DNA from: Candidatus Poribacteria bacterium
GTDB lineage: Bacteria > Poribacteria > WGA-4E > WGA-3G
Reading direction: 5' to 3'
DNA: 64,000 bases
Assembly: GCA_003635195.1 (NCBI GenBank)
Contig: PYIY01000178.1
Coordinates: 1-64,000, forward strand
Shown here: piece after piece, positions 25,606 through 33,662 of the stretch
Layout of the letters: every line of letters starts with the position of its first letter
How positions within the stretch are numbered: position 1 is the first letter of the stretch
Notes under the pieces: generated by a model
What the model was told of the DNA's origin: nothing
Database searches by the model: none
What the model saw: the letters and a program-made list of their open reading frames with translations, nothing else
Translations under genes and position numbers: made by a program

Positions 25606-27063
25606 TTACCTCATCTTGACACTGCCGTGAATGACCCGTCCGCTCCCGATACCCCGCGGTCCTTTTTCCAGGGTCCGTACCAGATAACTCGTGCCATCGA
25701 TACCATGCTTTTCTCCGTCTGTCTCGGCATCGTCCTTTTGCGGATTACCTGTCCGTTTCTCGCTGTAACTCAAACCCAAGAACTCATCGGTGACCTCAAC
25801 GGGCAGATACTGTTCTTTGAGTGCCTCATCTGGCGGATGCACCAACCGATCCCGTAAAAAGAAAATCGCCGGTTGACCGGTTTCGTCTACCTTCAGTCGC
25901 TTCTGCACAACTTGAATCTGTGCCACTTTGTCTTTTTTCGGTTCATTGACTCGGAAGCCGGCGCGTCGGAGTTGCTCTACGCCATCCTGGTCGGCAGAAT
26001 CTACTGCGGCATACCGTATCCGATCCTCGTAGGGATCACAGTTCTCTTTTATCAGCCGGATCAAGTCGGGTTTTATCACCCCTGTCTTATATATTTCTTT
26101 ATAGGCGTACAATCTGTCATCGGGGGCGTGTGCCCACCAAATCACGCTCGCCGCATCCCGATACCCCCAGTCGACGCTCAGATACCGCGGCCAATTCGGC
26201 ATAATCGTTGTATCAACGATGTGGATCTCAGGGTCAAACCCTTCAAAGACTAAATCCTCACCGGATGCCCACAAGCCGAGGAAGCCTCGCTTAAACCTTA
26301 ACCCCTCTAAGTTCTTGAGTTTCTCAACGCGCCGTTCGCCGGATCGGGTGAACAGGTGTTCGATCTTCTTGAGAAGTTTCGGATCCGGGTCATTCCTAAA
26401 CGCCCTTTTGAATTCCGCAAGTTCTGGTGAACCCTGCTTAATAATCTCAGGGTTGTCCAGAAACGACATCCGATAAAACTCAAGTTTCCCTTCCTTCGCT
26501 TGCTGGCGGATCCAATGATTGGGGACACTCGGATTACAATCGCCTACCAGATAGGCAACCGGCATCACACCTGCACGCTCAGAAACACGCGCTGTCAGTT
26601 CGTCCCATGCAGCAAAAGGTAACAACTCCGCTTGATTGACAAACCCCGCATCAAAGAAATCGGATAGCAGGTTCTGCGGTTTGTCTAATCCGTTCATGTA
26701 GATGCGCGTGCCATTCGGATACTCAAAAAACTCTGGACGCTCACCCCCAAAACGCGTTACGTCTCTGCCTTCAGGGTTATCATCGCGACTCGGTGGCTTA
26801 TAGCCGAGAAACTTTTCATACGTCGGAATGATGTTCCGATATACACGGTTCAGACTCCGATGCACGAAGGTCATTCGCGCACCCTCATACCTCAATGCTA
26901 AGAAGTGCATGTAAGCGACCAGACCATATGTTTTTCCAGCATCATACGTCCCGCCCGCTATCTTTACACTCGCATCCATCGAGGCAAAGAGTTTCAGCAT
27001 CGCCCCATAGGGATAATAATGCTGAGCACCCTGTCCCCAAGAGATAACTCGCTGTCTCTGCAT
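25606..27063 (-). CDS. terL: Terminase large subunit
   Basis: This 485-residue ATPase-nuclease pumps DNA into the prohead. The N-terminal ATPase has a Walker A variant GGTYDAGKT (residues 37-45), an adenine-binding region before it, and a Walker B-like hydrophobic stretch ending in DAGFVNQAE (~126-134). A coupling motif lies near LVGDCNP. The C-terminal RNase H-like nuclease begins at RYLSVDWGYRDAAS (first catalytic aspartate) and continues with YAAVDSADQDG (second acidic cluster) and a late DAETDGEKHGIDGTSY segment (third). It follows the small terminase candidate by 3 bp. Confidence 0.92.
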   Translation of the reverse strand: MQRQRVISWGQGAQHYYPYGAMLKLFASMDASVKIAGGTYDAGKTYGLVAYMHFLALRYEGARMTFVHRSLNRVYRNIIPTYEKFLGYKPPSRDDNPEGRDVTRFGGERPEFFEYPNGTRIYMNGLDKPQNLLSDFFDAGFVNQAELLPFAAWDELTARVSERAGVMPVAYLVGDCNPSVPNHWIRQQAKEGKLEFYRMSFLDNPEIIKQGSPELAEFKRAFRNDPDPKLLKKIEHLFTRSGERRVEKLKNLEGLRFKRGFLGLWASGEDLVFEGFDPEIHIVDTTIMPNWPRYLSVDWGYRDAASVIWWAHAPDDRLYAYKEIYKTGVIKPDLIRLIKENCDPYEDRIRYAAVDSADQDGVEQLRRAGFRVNEPKKDKVAQIQVVQKRLKVDETGQPAIFFLRDRLVHPPDEALKEQYLPVEVTDEFLGLSYSEKRTGNPQKDDAETDGEKHGIDGTSYLVRTLEKGPRGIGSGRVIHGSVKMR

Positions 27064-27066
27064 CCA

Positions 27067-27642
27067 TCACACCGTTTTCGATTTTTTTTCTGACTCCGGT
27101 AAATTGTCCCACAACACCTTCAACTCCGAATGGAAGTGTCCAACCTCCGTCCTCTGATCTTCAGGCGGCGCGTTTTCAAGGTTTTGCTTTTCGCGTTCCA
27201 CGGTCTTGTGCTTGGCATCCTCTACAGCTTGACGGGTATTGGCATCATAGCCTTGCGTCAATAAATTCCAGCGTTTCAGCAGTCTATCTATCGAGAGTGC
27301 CAACGTTTTGATACAGTCTAAGAGTCGCTGTTTTTCGTCTGGGTCGGGATCCGGCTGAGTGAGTAGGAAGTCTAAATCTCTGCGATGGATGATGAGGGTG
27401 TCTCTTTGAAAATGGATGAGGTCTTTGACGATTTTTCTGTTCTCTAAAGGTGTCAGAGGTCTGTAGTCCTCATGGAGATCGTAGAGTCCCTTCTGCGGAC
27501 TTACCACCTTGTTTTCTTCTTGAAGGATCTTCAGATATTTTCGGGCTGTGCCTTCGGATACGTTAACGGCTTCAAAAATCTCTCTTGAACGTTTTTCGCC
27601 CGAATTCAGCAATTCAAGAATATGGTTTAAATGTTCTCTCAC
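27067..27642 (-). CDS. terS: Probable terminase small subunit (winged helix N-terminus)
   Basis: This 191-residue protein starts at GTG 27642, with AAAGGTG about seven bases upstream. Residues 1-50 form a helix-turn-helix (HILELLNSGEKRSREIFEAV, VSEGTARKYLKILQEENKVV), followed by long helices and an acidic tail. A DNA-binding helical protein 3 bp before large terminase is normally the small terminase that recognises the packaging site. The helix-turn-helix also resembles ArsR/MarR-type regulators, so a regulatory role is an alternative. It is the first gene of the virion operon. Confidence 0.65.
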   Translation of the reverse strand: MREHLNHILELLNSGEKRSREIFEAVNVSEGTARKYLKILQEENKVVSPQKGLYDLHEDYRPLTPLENRKIVKDLIHFQRDTLIIHRRDLDFLLTQPDPDPDEKQRLLDCIKTLALSIDRLLKRWNLLTQGYDANTRQAVEDAKHKTVEREKQNLENAPPEDQRTEVGHFHSELKVLWDNLPESEKKSKTV

Positions 27643-27650
27643 TGGGGCAC

Positions 27651-27727
27651 CTTTGATATATGCTTGTTATAAGGTTGCTATAAGCATCTCATAAGAATCT
27701 TATAGGAATCTTATGTGCTTCATGTAT
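27651..27727. promoter_or_regulatory. Seven phased 11-bp repeats upstream of the terminase operon
   Basis: Seven consecutive 11-bp units follow the pattern G-N-N-T-(G/C)-N-T-A-T-A-N: at 27651, 27662, 27673, 27684, 27695, 27706 and 27717. Position 4 is T and position 9 is T in all seven; A at position 8 and 10 in six. The spacing is one helical turn, so the TATA steps face one side. This suggests a cooperative operator for the virion operon, or an intrinsically bent segment. Confidence 0.6.
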
Positions 27728-27848
27728 TGTAATTGGGTCGATGTCGGGGTTAACTATCAATGATTCTGTCACCCGTGGTCATGTCGTTTCAAAATAGTAT
27801 ACTTTGCCGAACGCAACCCCTGAAACCACATTCAGCACACCGAGATGC

Positions 27849-27872
27849 CGATTTACAATACATTCGCAATAC
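27849..27872. repeat. 24-bp dispersed repeat, copy 2
   Basis: Second copy of the element at 1709-1732 (one mismatch, same orientation). It lies upstream of the virion operon, beyond the 11-bp array. Confidence 0.6.
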
Positions 27873-28058
27873 ATCTAAGAAAAAGTTGGCAGTCGTCAGC
27901 AATCAGGTGATAACAATCCTCTTGAAAAGATCTCATACTTATGTTAAACTTAATATGTGGTAAAATTAGTAAATTCTTCGGTGTCAAACCCCCGTCCTTG
28001 GTGGCGTGCTGGTTTCCTCTCACTTATTCGGGGATAAAGACAGATAACGGATATACCA

Positions 28059-29174
28059 TGAGAAAAGCCTACGGGTTCAAACTCCAGTCTCAAAAGAACG
28101 TCCTCAAACTCGGACCACATGATTGATGATATGTGGGGCATCCACTTGCATATCATGCTGTTGGCACGTCGGTATCGGCGTATGTTCGGAAAAGACATAT
28201 CTGCATATCGGCTCAAAAGACATATTGCGAAGCTGAAAAAACGGACGAAACCGCAGTGGGCGGACTTACCGAGTCAAGTTGTCCAAGATGTTGTGTTGCG
28301 GTATGGCAAATCCCAAGACGCATTTTTTCAGAACAAAAAAGACCGTAAAGCGGGAAAGACACAACGCAAGGTCGGTAGACCAAAAATCAAACCGCGACAC
28401 AAATACAACTCTATGACGTTCACACAAGCCGGCTATACATTGGAAGACAATCGAATCAAAATCAACTGTATAGACACTTGGTTTTCCTTTCACAAGCACC
28501 GTGAAATTGAAGGTATCATCAAGACAATCACGATCAAGCGAGATAGGTGTGGAGACTATTGGATATACTTTTCGTGTGAGAATGTTGACGATTCCAAACC
28601 CAAATCCAAGACGGGTAAGAGCGCAGGATTTGATTATGGAAACAAAACATTCCTCACCAGTGACGCAGGTGAAAAAATAGACTCCCCGCAGTTTCTCAAA
28701 CAATCCTTGAAGACATTGCGATCTCTCAACAAAGCACTTTCGCGTAAAGTTAAAGGTTCTAACAATTGGTATCGTGCCGCTCGTGCTTTAGCAAGACTCC
28801 ATAGGAAGATTGCGCGTCAACGGACCGATTGGCAATGGAAACTCGCTGACGAACTCTGCACAACATTTGACACGCTTTGCTTTGAAACCCTGAACCTTGA
28901 CGGTATGAAACGCCTCTGGGGACGCAAGGTCTCCGATCACGCTTTCTACCAGTTTCTGCAAATACTGGAACAGAAGTGTGCAAAGCACGGTAAAACCTTT
29001 GTGCAAATCGGACGATGGACTGCCACGACGAAACCTTGTAGCAATTGCGGTTACCATAATAAAGAACTCTCTCTTTCAGATAGGCAGTGGACGTGTCCTG
29101 ACTGTGGTTCACACCACGACAGAGACGTAAACGCTGCTATCAACATCAAACGGGCAGGCTTGGAGACCGCCTAA
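28059..29174 (+). pseudogene. tnpB: tnpB, RNA-guided nuclease, interrupted by a single-base frameshift
   Basis: The true N-terminus (MRKAYGFKLQSQKNVLKLG) begins at ATG 28059 but meets TGA at 28124-28126. The rest, 351 residues, continues in the next frame from about 28115. One extra G in CTCGGACC near 28111-28115 would explain it: without it, NVLKL reads on into DHMIDDMWG. The RuvC residues remain intact: AGFDYGNKTF (D), LCFETLNLDG (E) and HDRDVNAAIN (D), with a CSNCG/CPDCG zinc finger. TnpB uses a guide RNA from the element's right end to cut DNA at excised sites. A downstream start at 28119 would lack the N-terminal wedge domain. Confidence 0.8.
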
Positions 29175-29265
29175 AGTGGAGCGGTTGTCAGTCCTTCCTT
29201 CAAAAGAAGGCTTACCGCGAGGAAACACAAGCCCCAACCTTCAGGTTGTGGGTACCTTTGACTAA
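29120..29265 (+). ncRNA. Probable right-end (omega) RNA of the first tnpB element
   Basis: In IS605-type elements the guide RNA scaffold overlaps the 3' end of tnpB and the element's right end. Here the last codons of tnpB are followed by GAAGG- and GGTTGTGGG-type hairpins ending at about 29265. The guide would be read from the flanking sequence starting TAATTCATC. Boundaries are estimates from family knowledge. Confidence 0.45.
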
Positions 29266-29308
29266 TTCATCATAACCTTCCGCTTTACCTACGGAGAACA
29301 CACACCAC

Positions 29309-29590
29309 ATGTCATCTAAACTCGAACGAACCACCTTCACGATCACCCAGCATCAAGTTAAATGGATCGATGAACAGCACGAAAAAACCGGTTTGCTAAA
29401 GTCTGAAATCGTCCGCCGTGCCCTCGACGAATACGCAGAGCGCGAGGAAGCGAAAGCCGAACGCAAACTTTTTACGCCGGAACAACTGAGAAAAATCAGG
29501 GAAATGGCACGTGCAAAGGGTGCTTCCGTAAAAAATATTATCCGGCGCGCGGTGGATCGGCAGCTGGACTTATTCTTCCGAAATTATTGA
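29309..29590 (+). CDS. Ribbon-helix-helix (CopG-type) DNA-binding protein
   Basis: This 93-residue protein begins with a ribbon-helix-helix: strand ERTTFTITQHQVKWID, then helix EIVRRALDEYAEREE. The second half (LFTPEQLRKIREMARAKGAS, VKNIIRRAVDRQLDLFF) looks like another ribbon-helix-helix-like or helical pair. Such proteins repress their own operon or act as plasmid copy and partition regulators. It is the first gene of a plus-strand series up to 31.6 kb. Confidence 0.65.
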   Translation: MSSKLERTTFTITQHQVKWIDEQHEKTGLLKSEIVRRALDEYAEREEAKAERKLFTPEQLRKIREMARAKGASVKNIIRRAVDRQLDLFFRNY

Positions 29591-29606
29591 TGAAAGGAGA
29601 TCTAAG

Positions 29607-29897
29607 ATGAAGCATAGAATGGGGCTCCCCCAGGAATACGAACCCGTCTTACCGGGGAAAGTCAAGGCACATCTCGCAAAGAAGCAAGCACAGGAAACCG
29701 ACGGGAAGATAATTTGGTACCAGTGTGTCGATCTGCCTAATTTCTGGTCAAGGGATGGACACAAAAGCTACAAACAGGACGGCGTTTCCGCCGTTGAGGG
29801 TGTGTTATCCAACCCAGAAAACGAAGGCGCGCTGATGGTACCTTTTCAACAGGAGACGACTTTTACAATCCAAGACGGCACAATGGTGCCCAATTGA
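29607..29897 (+). CDS. Hypothetical protein, 96 residues
   Basis: GGAG lies eight bases before ATG 29607. The product is soluble, has aromatic pairs (IIWYQCVDLPNFWSRDG) and ends in a short beta-like segment. No family is recognised. It lies 16 bp after the ribbon-helix-helix gene and shares its direction, so they are probably co-transcribed. Confidence 0.6.
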   Translation: MKHRMGLPQEYEPVLPGKVKAHLAKKQAQETDGKIIWYQCVDLPNFWSRDGHKSYKQDGVSAVEGVLSNPENEGALMVPFQQETTFTIQDGTMVPN

Positions 29898-29913
29898 AAA
29901 GGAGACGGACGTT

Positions 29914-30126
29914 TTGAGCATCAGTAATCACCCCTTTGAGCATCTGGGTAGGGCACTTTTCTTAGCAACTCACGACATCTGCCTTCATTTTCATAAACCC
30001 AGAATATATAGGCGAGACGCTCAATGGGAAAAAATTAGCCCTGAAGATAGGGAATTCTTTGTGAATGCCGCTGAAAAGCATTTCACTAACTTAATAATAG
30101 GCTCAGAAAAGGAGACAACACATTGA
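29914..30126 (+). CDS. Hypothetical protein, 70 residues (TTG start)
   Basis: The frame starts at TTG 29914, supported by AAAAGGAG 9-10 bases upstream; no ATG is near. The protein is histidine-rich (HPFEHLGRALFLATHDICLH, FHKPRIYRRD). Its stop TGA overlaps the TTG start of the next gene, implying translational coupling. Function unknown. Confidence 0.55.
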   Translation: MSISNHPFEHLGRALFLATHDICLHFHKPRIYRRDAQWEKISPEDREFFVNAAEKHFTNLIIGSEKETTH

Positions 30127-31106
30127 ATGACCTAAGAACCCAGTTACCACAGTGCCCCCTGGAGTATCAGGTCCCACACATCCCCGGCTCCCACACCGCA
30201 CTCGTGATTGAGGTCAACGCCGCCGACATTGATTGGCAGGAGAAGATGCTCCCCTGGACACTCGCGGGTCTCATCAATAACACCGATCTCATCATGAAAG
30301 GGGTACACCTCTACGTCGCTTGCGAGGACAATCTTCGCGATCGCATCAGAACCGCGCTCAAAAAGTTTGATCTACCACCCGGTACCATCATCAGTAAAGA
30401 CGAAGACAACAAACCGCTGATTGTGTTTGGGGAGTACGGCTACAGGTACGATTCCGTTTGTCTGTTCGATATCAACTACTGGGCGTTTCGGGGTATCGGT
30501 AAAGCGCAAGATAGAGCCGACATCAAACTCCCCCTCGGACACGTCCTGCGGCACACCTATGGCTGGGCAGTCGCCGATGTCAGCCTCCATCACAAAAACG
30601 ACATCTCTTTAAAAGACACTTGGGTACGGATGTCCAAACCCTTACATCTCACCGGTGGTGATTCCCCAGAGCAACGGAAAAAACTCGCAGGCGCACTAAT
30701 AGAAGCTTCCGAACGCGCACATTGGCTACACGCTGCTAATACAGCCGTCTATGGTGAGAACTACAAAAAGCAAAGCAAAAACGTTGCCGCCTACTTCTTC
30801 AATGAAGTCGAAGCGAACTGGCACATAGACGCGTCTATCCTGCACTACAGTGCGCGTGAAGTGAATACCTATTTCGCAGAGTGGGCAGCAGAATGGCAGC
30901 ACCTCGGCACCGAGGCACTCATCGCACTCTATCTGCTCAAGACCGAGCAGCATGCCTATAATTTGCAAGATTCCGTCATGATAGAGCAGCTGTATGTTCG
31001 AGAGGCATATCCCCGGCTCTGTAATATGCAGTTCGCCAATAAAAAGAAATTCAACAGGGCAATGAACGAATTGAGGGGCGCGCAACTGAACATCAATATG
31101 AATTGA
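30123..31106 (+). CDS. Possible GT-A-type nucleotidyl/glycosyltransferase-like protein
   Basis: This 327-residue protein starts at TTG 30123 with AGGAG eight bases upstream. Its first ~170 residues alternate strands and helices (TALVIEVNAADIDWQ, GVHLYVACEDNLRDRIRTAL, YDSVCLFDINYWAFRG) in the manner of GT-A sugar transferases; LFDINYW could stand for the metal-binding DxD motif. The C-terminal half is helical and rich in tryptophan and histidine. Phages use such enzymes for DNA or surface glycosylation. The assignment is a structural guess and no conserved family is recognised. Confidence 0.4.
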   Translation: MNDLRTQLPQCPLEYQVPHIPGSHTALVIEVNAADIDWQEKMLPWTLAGLINNTDLIMKGVHLYVACEDNLRDRIRTALKKFDLPPGTIISKDEDNKPLIVFGEYGYRYDSVCLFDINYWAFRGIGKAQDRADIKLPLGHVLRHTYGWAVADVSLHHKNDISLKDTWVRMSKPLHLTGGDSPEQRKKLAGALIEASERAHWLHAANTAVYGENYKKQSKNVAAYFFNEVEANWHIDASILHYSAREVNTYFAEWAAEWQHLGTEALIALYLLKTEQHAYNLQDSVMIEQLYVREAYPRLCNMQFANKKKFNRAMNELRGAQLNINMN

Positions 31107-31109
31107 TAA

Positions 31110-31331
31110 ATGACAAACATCACACCTCAGCAAATCCTACAGATCCGATTACAGGACGCTCGCCGATACGCCCGATTGCTCAGACAGAACGGAGGGCATC
31201 CGAGGTCCGTCATCTATGTAATTAGGGGCATTTGGGGCGATGAGGTTGCCAACATCGTTGAAAGCGGTCTCGATGATGCCCCTCAAGGAGAACAAAGTGC
31301 CGAGAGTTTACAACAAACGCCGCCCTCGTGA
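31110..31331 (+). CDS. Hypothetical protein, 73 residues
   Basis: Starts at ATG 31110, three bases after the stop of the preceding gene. Basic helical N-terminal half (QILQIRLQDARRYARLLRQN) and acidic C-terminus. The last 35 bases overlap the DUF4326 gene that follows. No family is recognised. Confidence 0.5.
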   Translation: MTNITPQQILQIRLQDARRYARLLRQNGGHPRSVIYVIRGIWGDEVANIVESGLDDAPQGEQSAESLQQTPPS

Positions 31332-31608
31332 AATACCGGAAGATGCCGTTTACGTCGGCAGGCCTTCCCCATGGGGCAACCCCTATAAGGTTTCTCATAC
31401 CAAAACACGGGAGCAAGCGATTCGTGAGTTCCAAACGTATGCCGAACTCAAAGATTTTTATGAGAAAGACTGGTTAACTCCGCTCAAGGGTAAGGATCTC
31501 GTGTGTTGGTGTTCACCCTTGCCGTGCCACGCGGATGTGCTGCTGCGCATGGCGAACGAAGACATAGAAACCAAGCGCGCACGACACGCAGAAATCGGAT
31601 GGCCCTAG
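31297..31608 (+). CDS. DUF4326 domain protein
   Basis: This 103-residue protein shows the DUF4326 pattern: VYNKRRPREIPEDAVYVGRP, SPWGNPYKVS, then LKGKDLVCWCSPLPCHADVL, ending LLRMANE. Two cysteines in CWC and one in PCH are the conserved set. DUF4326 proteins are common on phages and plasmids, and their biochemical role is not established. I chose GTG 31297, because AAGGAG lies six bases upstream and the longer reading (ATG 31240) lies fully inside the previous gene. Confidence 0.85.
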   Translation: MPRVYNKRRPREIPEDAVYVGRPSPWGNPYKVSHTKTREQAIREFQTYAELKDFYEKDWLTPLKGKDLVCWCSPLPCHADVLLRMANEDIETKRARHAEIGWP

Positions 31609-31622
31609 CTAACTTGTAGCGC

Positions 31623-31669
31623 TGCGGGTGTCACGCGATCACGATCATCGTGATGGCGTGCACCCTGCA
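31623..31669. terminator. Long near-perfect hairpin after the DUF4326 gene
   Basis: Three consecutive helices share one axis: TGC-GGGTG with CACCC-GCA, CACGC with GCGTG, and ATCACGA with TCGTGAT, separated by single-base bulges. It ends the 29.3-31.6 kb gene series. No T-run follows, so a rho-independent terminator is not certain. Confidence 0.55.
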
Positions 31670-31760
31670 CTTTCCAGTTTGCGCCACTAACCAAAACTGA
31701 ACACAATCCGTCGTTTCGGGAAACTTGATTATATGGAAAACACAAAAAAGGAGTAAACAC

Positions 31761-32135
31761 ATGCGTTTAATATTGTTGATATTGATCCTCGGCGTTATGG
31801 GTATCGGTTGCGATGATGCGGATATGGCAAGTCGTAATCTATCCAAAGCAGCCGACAATTTTGAAATCGTACGTCGTATCGTTTTTTACAATGGCATCAC
31901 CGACACCTATATCCTCACCATAGAAGGACGATGCAGCATATACGACGACGGACAGGGGCAATTAGAGGTTGTCTGTAAGACCGGACACGATAGTTACAAA
32001 AAGCACTTTTTAGGGCTATCGGACAATGTAACATATTTTGCCGAGCAATTGGAAGGTGCGAATGTCAGCCCAAATCACTATCGTGTCACATTCAAACCTC
32101 GTGCAATTCTCCCAAGTGTTGATGTACGCAACTAA
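31761..32135 (+). CDS. Phage beta-sandwich lipoprotein (superinfection-exclusion type)
   Basis: This 124-residue protein starts at ATG 31761 (AGGAG upstream). It has a lipoprotein-like signal (RLILLILILGVMGIGC) and then a pattern I know from 'beta-sandwich lipoproteins' of many siphoviruses: ASRNLSKAADNFEIVRRIVF, YNGITDTYILTIEGRCSI, YKKHFLGLSDNVTYFAEQLE. Such lipoproteins are thought to be made by the prophage and to block entry of related phages. The lipobox -3 residue is glycine, which is less usual. It is a single-gene unit between two hairpins. Confidence 0.75.
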   Translation: MRLILLILILGVMGIGCDDADMASRNLSKAADNFEIVRRIVFYNGITDTYILTIEGRCSIYDDGQGQLEVVCKTGHDSYKKHFLGLSDNVTYFAEQLEGANVSPNHYRVTFKPRAILPSVDVRN

Positions 32136-32423
32136 CCTAAGCGCGTCCACTCCCCAGTCCGCGGGTGCATGGGGACTGGCAATAACCGAGGAAGTACCGG
32201 GCCAAAGGTCAAATGACGACTTCCCTGGCGAGGCTCCCCAGGGGTGCCATGACGGGTATGCATTTGAGAAATCGTAGGTAGTTTAAAGATGAGCAGTTAG
32301 TAACCAACTCCGCCTACTTGCGAGGAGAACCCTATAAAACCCCTGGACCCGCACTACTGTAGGGCGAGGGATTGAGTCTTTGTATTACAGTCCTCGCCCC
32401 TACATATCAAAAAAGGAGAAAAA
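32136..32423. other. Intergenic region with hairpins
   Basis: After the lipoprotein gene, CCAGTC (about 32155) and GACTGG (about 32173) form a short hairpin. Further on, GTAGGGCGAGG (about 32360) pairs with CCTCGCCCCTAC (about 32392), a member of the dispersed GCGAGG palindrome family. The second hairpin lies just before the ribosome binding site of the next gene. No coding sequence is supported. Confidence 0.5.
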
Positions 32424-33005
32424 ATGGCAATTGGAAACGATGGAAACTGGGTCAACGCAGACAGACCCCTCGACGATTCTAACTACATGTCAATCGCGGA
32501 ATGGTGCGCGTGGACGACACGGGTCGCCGCTGAACTTCTGGATAAAGGCGGTTCTGGACACCTCGATAGACTCCGCATCAAGGTGCAGATACTCTCAAGG
32601 GAAACAGATCAACTCCTGACGGATTTCAACGAGCAGTTGCTAAGGGACGGGAAAATCACGGAAGAAGAACTCGCCGAAGCCCTCGAACAAAATCGCAACG
32701 GCGAAGGCACGGATGAATGGAACGCACGTTCCGCATCCGGCGAGAACACCCGAGACGCGAAACTGCGCATACAGGCGAAAAATGGAAGCTACGCCGAACA
32801 AACGCAAAAACTTGTAAGTGAATTCCCTCCGAACTGTAAGGTTCACGTACTACCGGAAAATACCCCTGGCAAGGTTCGGGGATATAGGCCCGGTGCAGAT
32901 ACAAGACGCCCCCACGAGATGGCACTTATCGTGGATGTCCCTGGAGATGTCTGGATACTTTATTCCGATCAAGTCGAGCGGGTGAAAGAAGTGGAGGTTT
33001 CTTAA
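32424..33005 (+). CDS. Hypothetical protein, 193 residues
   Basis: A strong AAGGAG precedes ATG 32424. Residues ~15-95 are helical (MSIAEWCAWTTRVAAELLDK, LSRETDQLLTDFNEQLLRDG); residues ~135-193 form a small beta-domain (KVHVLPENTPGKVRGYRPGA, HEMALIVDVPGDVWILYSDQ) that resembles an SH3-like or 'MAL IV' strand set. No family is recognised. It stands alone between two regions with hairpins. Confidence 0.6.
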   Translation: MAIGNDGNWVNADRPLDDSNYMSIAEWCAWTTRVAAELLDKGGSGHLDRLRIKVQILSRETDQLLTDFNEQLLRDGKITEEELAEALEQNRNGEGTDEWNARSASGENTRDAKLRIQAKNGSYAEQTQKLVSEFPPNCKVHVLPENTPGKVRGYRPGADTRRPHEMALIVDVPGDVWILYSDQVERVKEVEVS

Positions 33006-33014
33006 TCTCTACCC

Positions 33015-33049
33015 GTGTTGATATGTATGCAAACTATACACATCAACAC
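33015..33049. promoter_or_regulatory. 12-bp inverted repeat, operator- or terminator-like
   Basis: GTGTTGATATGT (33015-33026) pairs with ACACATCAACAC (33038-33049) with one mismatch. It lies 10 bp after the preceding stop codon. Nearby GTATA/TATAC repeats (33055-33085) give the region a two-fold symmetric look, as for a repressor site. Confidence 0.45.
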
Positions 33050-33236
33050 CGACATGTATAAAAATCGCCGAAAAGTATACATATCGCACTTCACCTTCAG
33101 ACAAGTGCCACCGTTCATCCCCGCTGGCGAGGTTTCCTAGGGGAAACACCCCAGCAAAAACACCTCGCCTTACTGACTACTGATCGCTGATCGCGACGCA
33201 AGCCGCGTGTGGGAAACCTGCGGGACAATGCTAATT

Positions 33237-33662
33237 ATGAACCAAATCAAACTCCGAAACGAAAACAAATTCCGCACCCCCATCCACGGACGCAACTTCC
33301 AAAGCACGACAACCTTCGTTGGTGCGCTTTACCCGGAAGGCAACGTTCAAGTCTACTGGACCTGGAAATGGTTCGATTTCCAACGCCACGAGACCTACGA
33401 AATACACGGGGGTTCTCGATGGTGTGGTTTCCAATTCCAGAACATGGAACACCTCATCGGGATGTGGGACACTCGCGAGATTATCACTGGGCTGCCCTAC
33501 GACTTTTCGCATCTCATCACCACGCATTTCGCTGCGTTTTACAAGAAGCACATGACAACCTTCACACTCTCTCAGAAAGAACGTGAAGCACTCGGCATCT
33601 CTGAAGAAGAATATATCCAAGCTAATAAAGCCGTTTGGGGCGAAAAATGGAAACATCAATGA
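33237..33662 (+). CDS. Hypothetical protein, ~141 residues
   Basis: The start is uncertain (ATG 33237 or 33228; neither has a good ribosome binding site). The protein is rich in tryptophan, phenylalanine and histidine (NVQVYWTWKWFDFQRHETYE, SRWCGFQFQNMEHLIGMWDT), suggesting a compact beta-domain followed by a helical C-terminus. Its stop overlaps the next ATG (ATGA). No family is recognised. Confidence 0.55.
   Translation: MNQIKLRNENKFRTPIHGRNFQSTTTFVGALYPEGNVQVYWTWKWFDFQRHETYEIHGGSRWCGFQFQNMEHLIGMWDTREIITGLPYDFSHLITTHFAAFYKKHMTTFTLSQKEREALGISEEEYIQANKAVWGEKWKHQ

Larger units (their letters stand above)
27975..29265 (+). mobile_element. IS200/IS605-family element carrying only tnpB
   Basis: A tnpB gene (frameshifted) is framed by subterminal hairpins. 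On the left, AAACC/GGTTT and CCCG/CGGG can pair around 27986-28032. On the right, CCTTC-loop-GAAGG and CCCCAACCT/AGGTTGTGGG lie at about 29190-29252, ending near TTTGAC at 29265. No tnpA transposase is present, so movement would need one in trans. Ends are estimated to within about 20 bp. Confidence 0.65.

Noticed and set aside
27986..28032. Left end of the first tnpB element as another copy of the pseudoknotted leader
   Set aside because: B and C pairings exist (AAACC/GGTTT, CCCG/CGGG) in the right order, but the helices are short and no convincing A helix is found; left out of the family for now.
28759..29112. Minus-strand frames across tnpB
   Set aside because: They overlap a well-supported TnpB coding sequence and show no domain or ribosome binding site.
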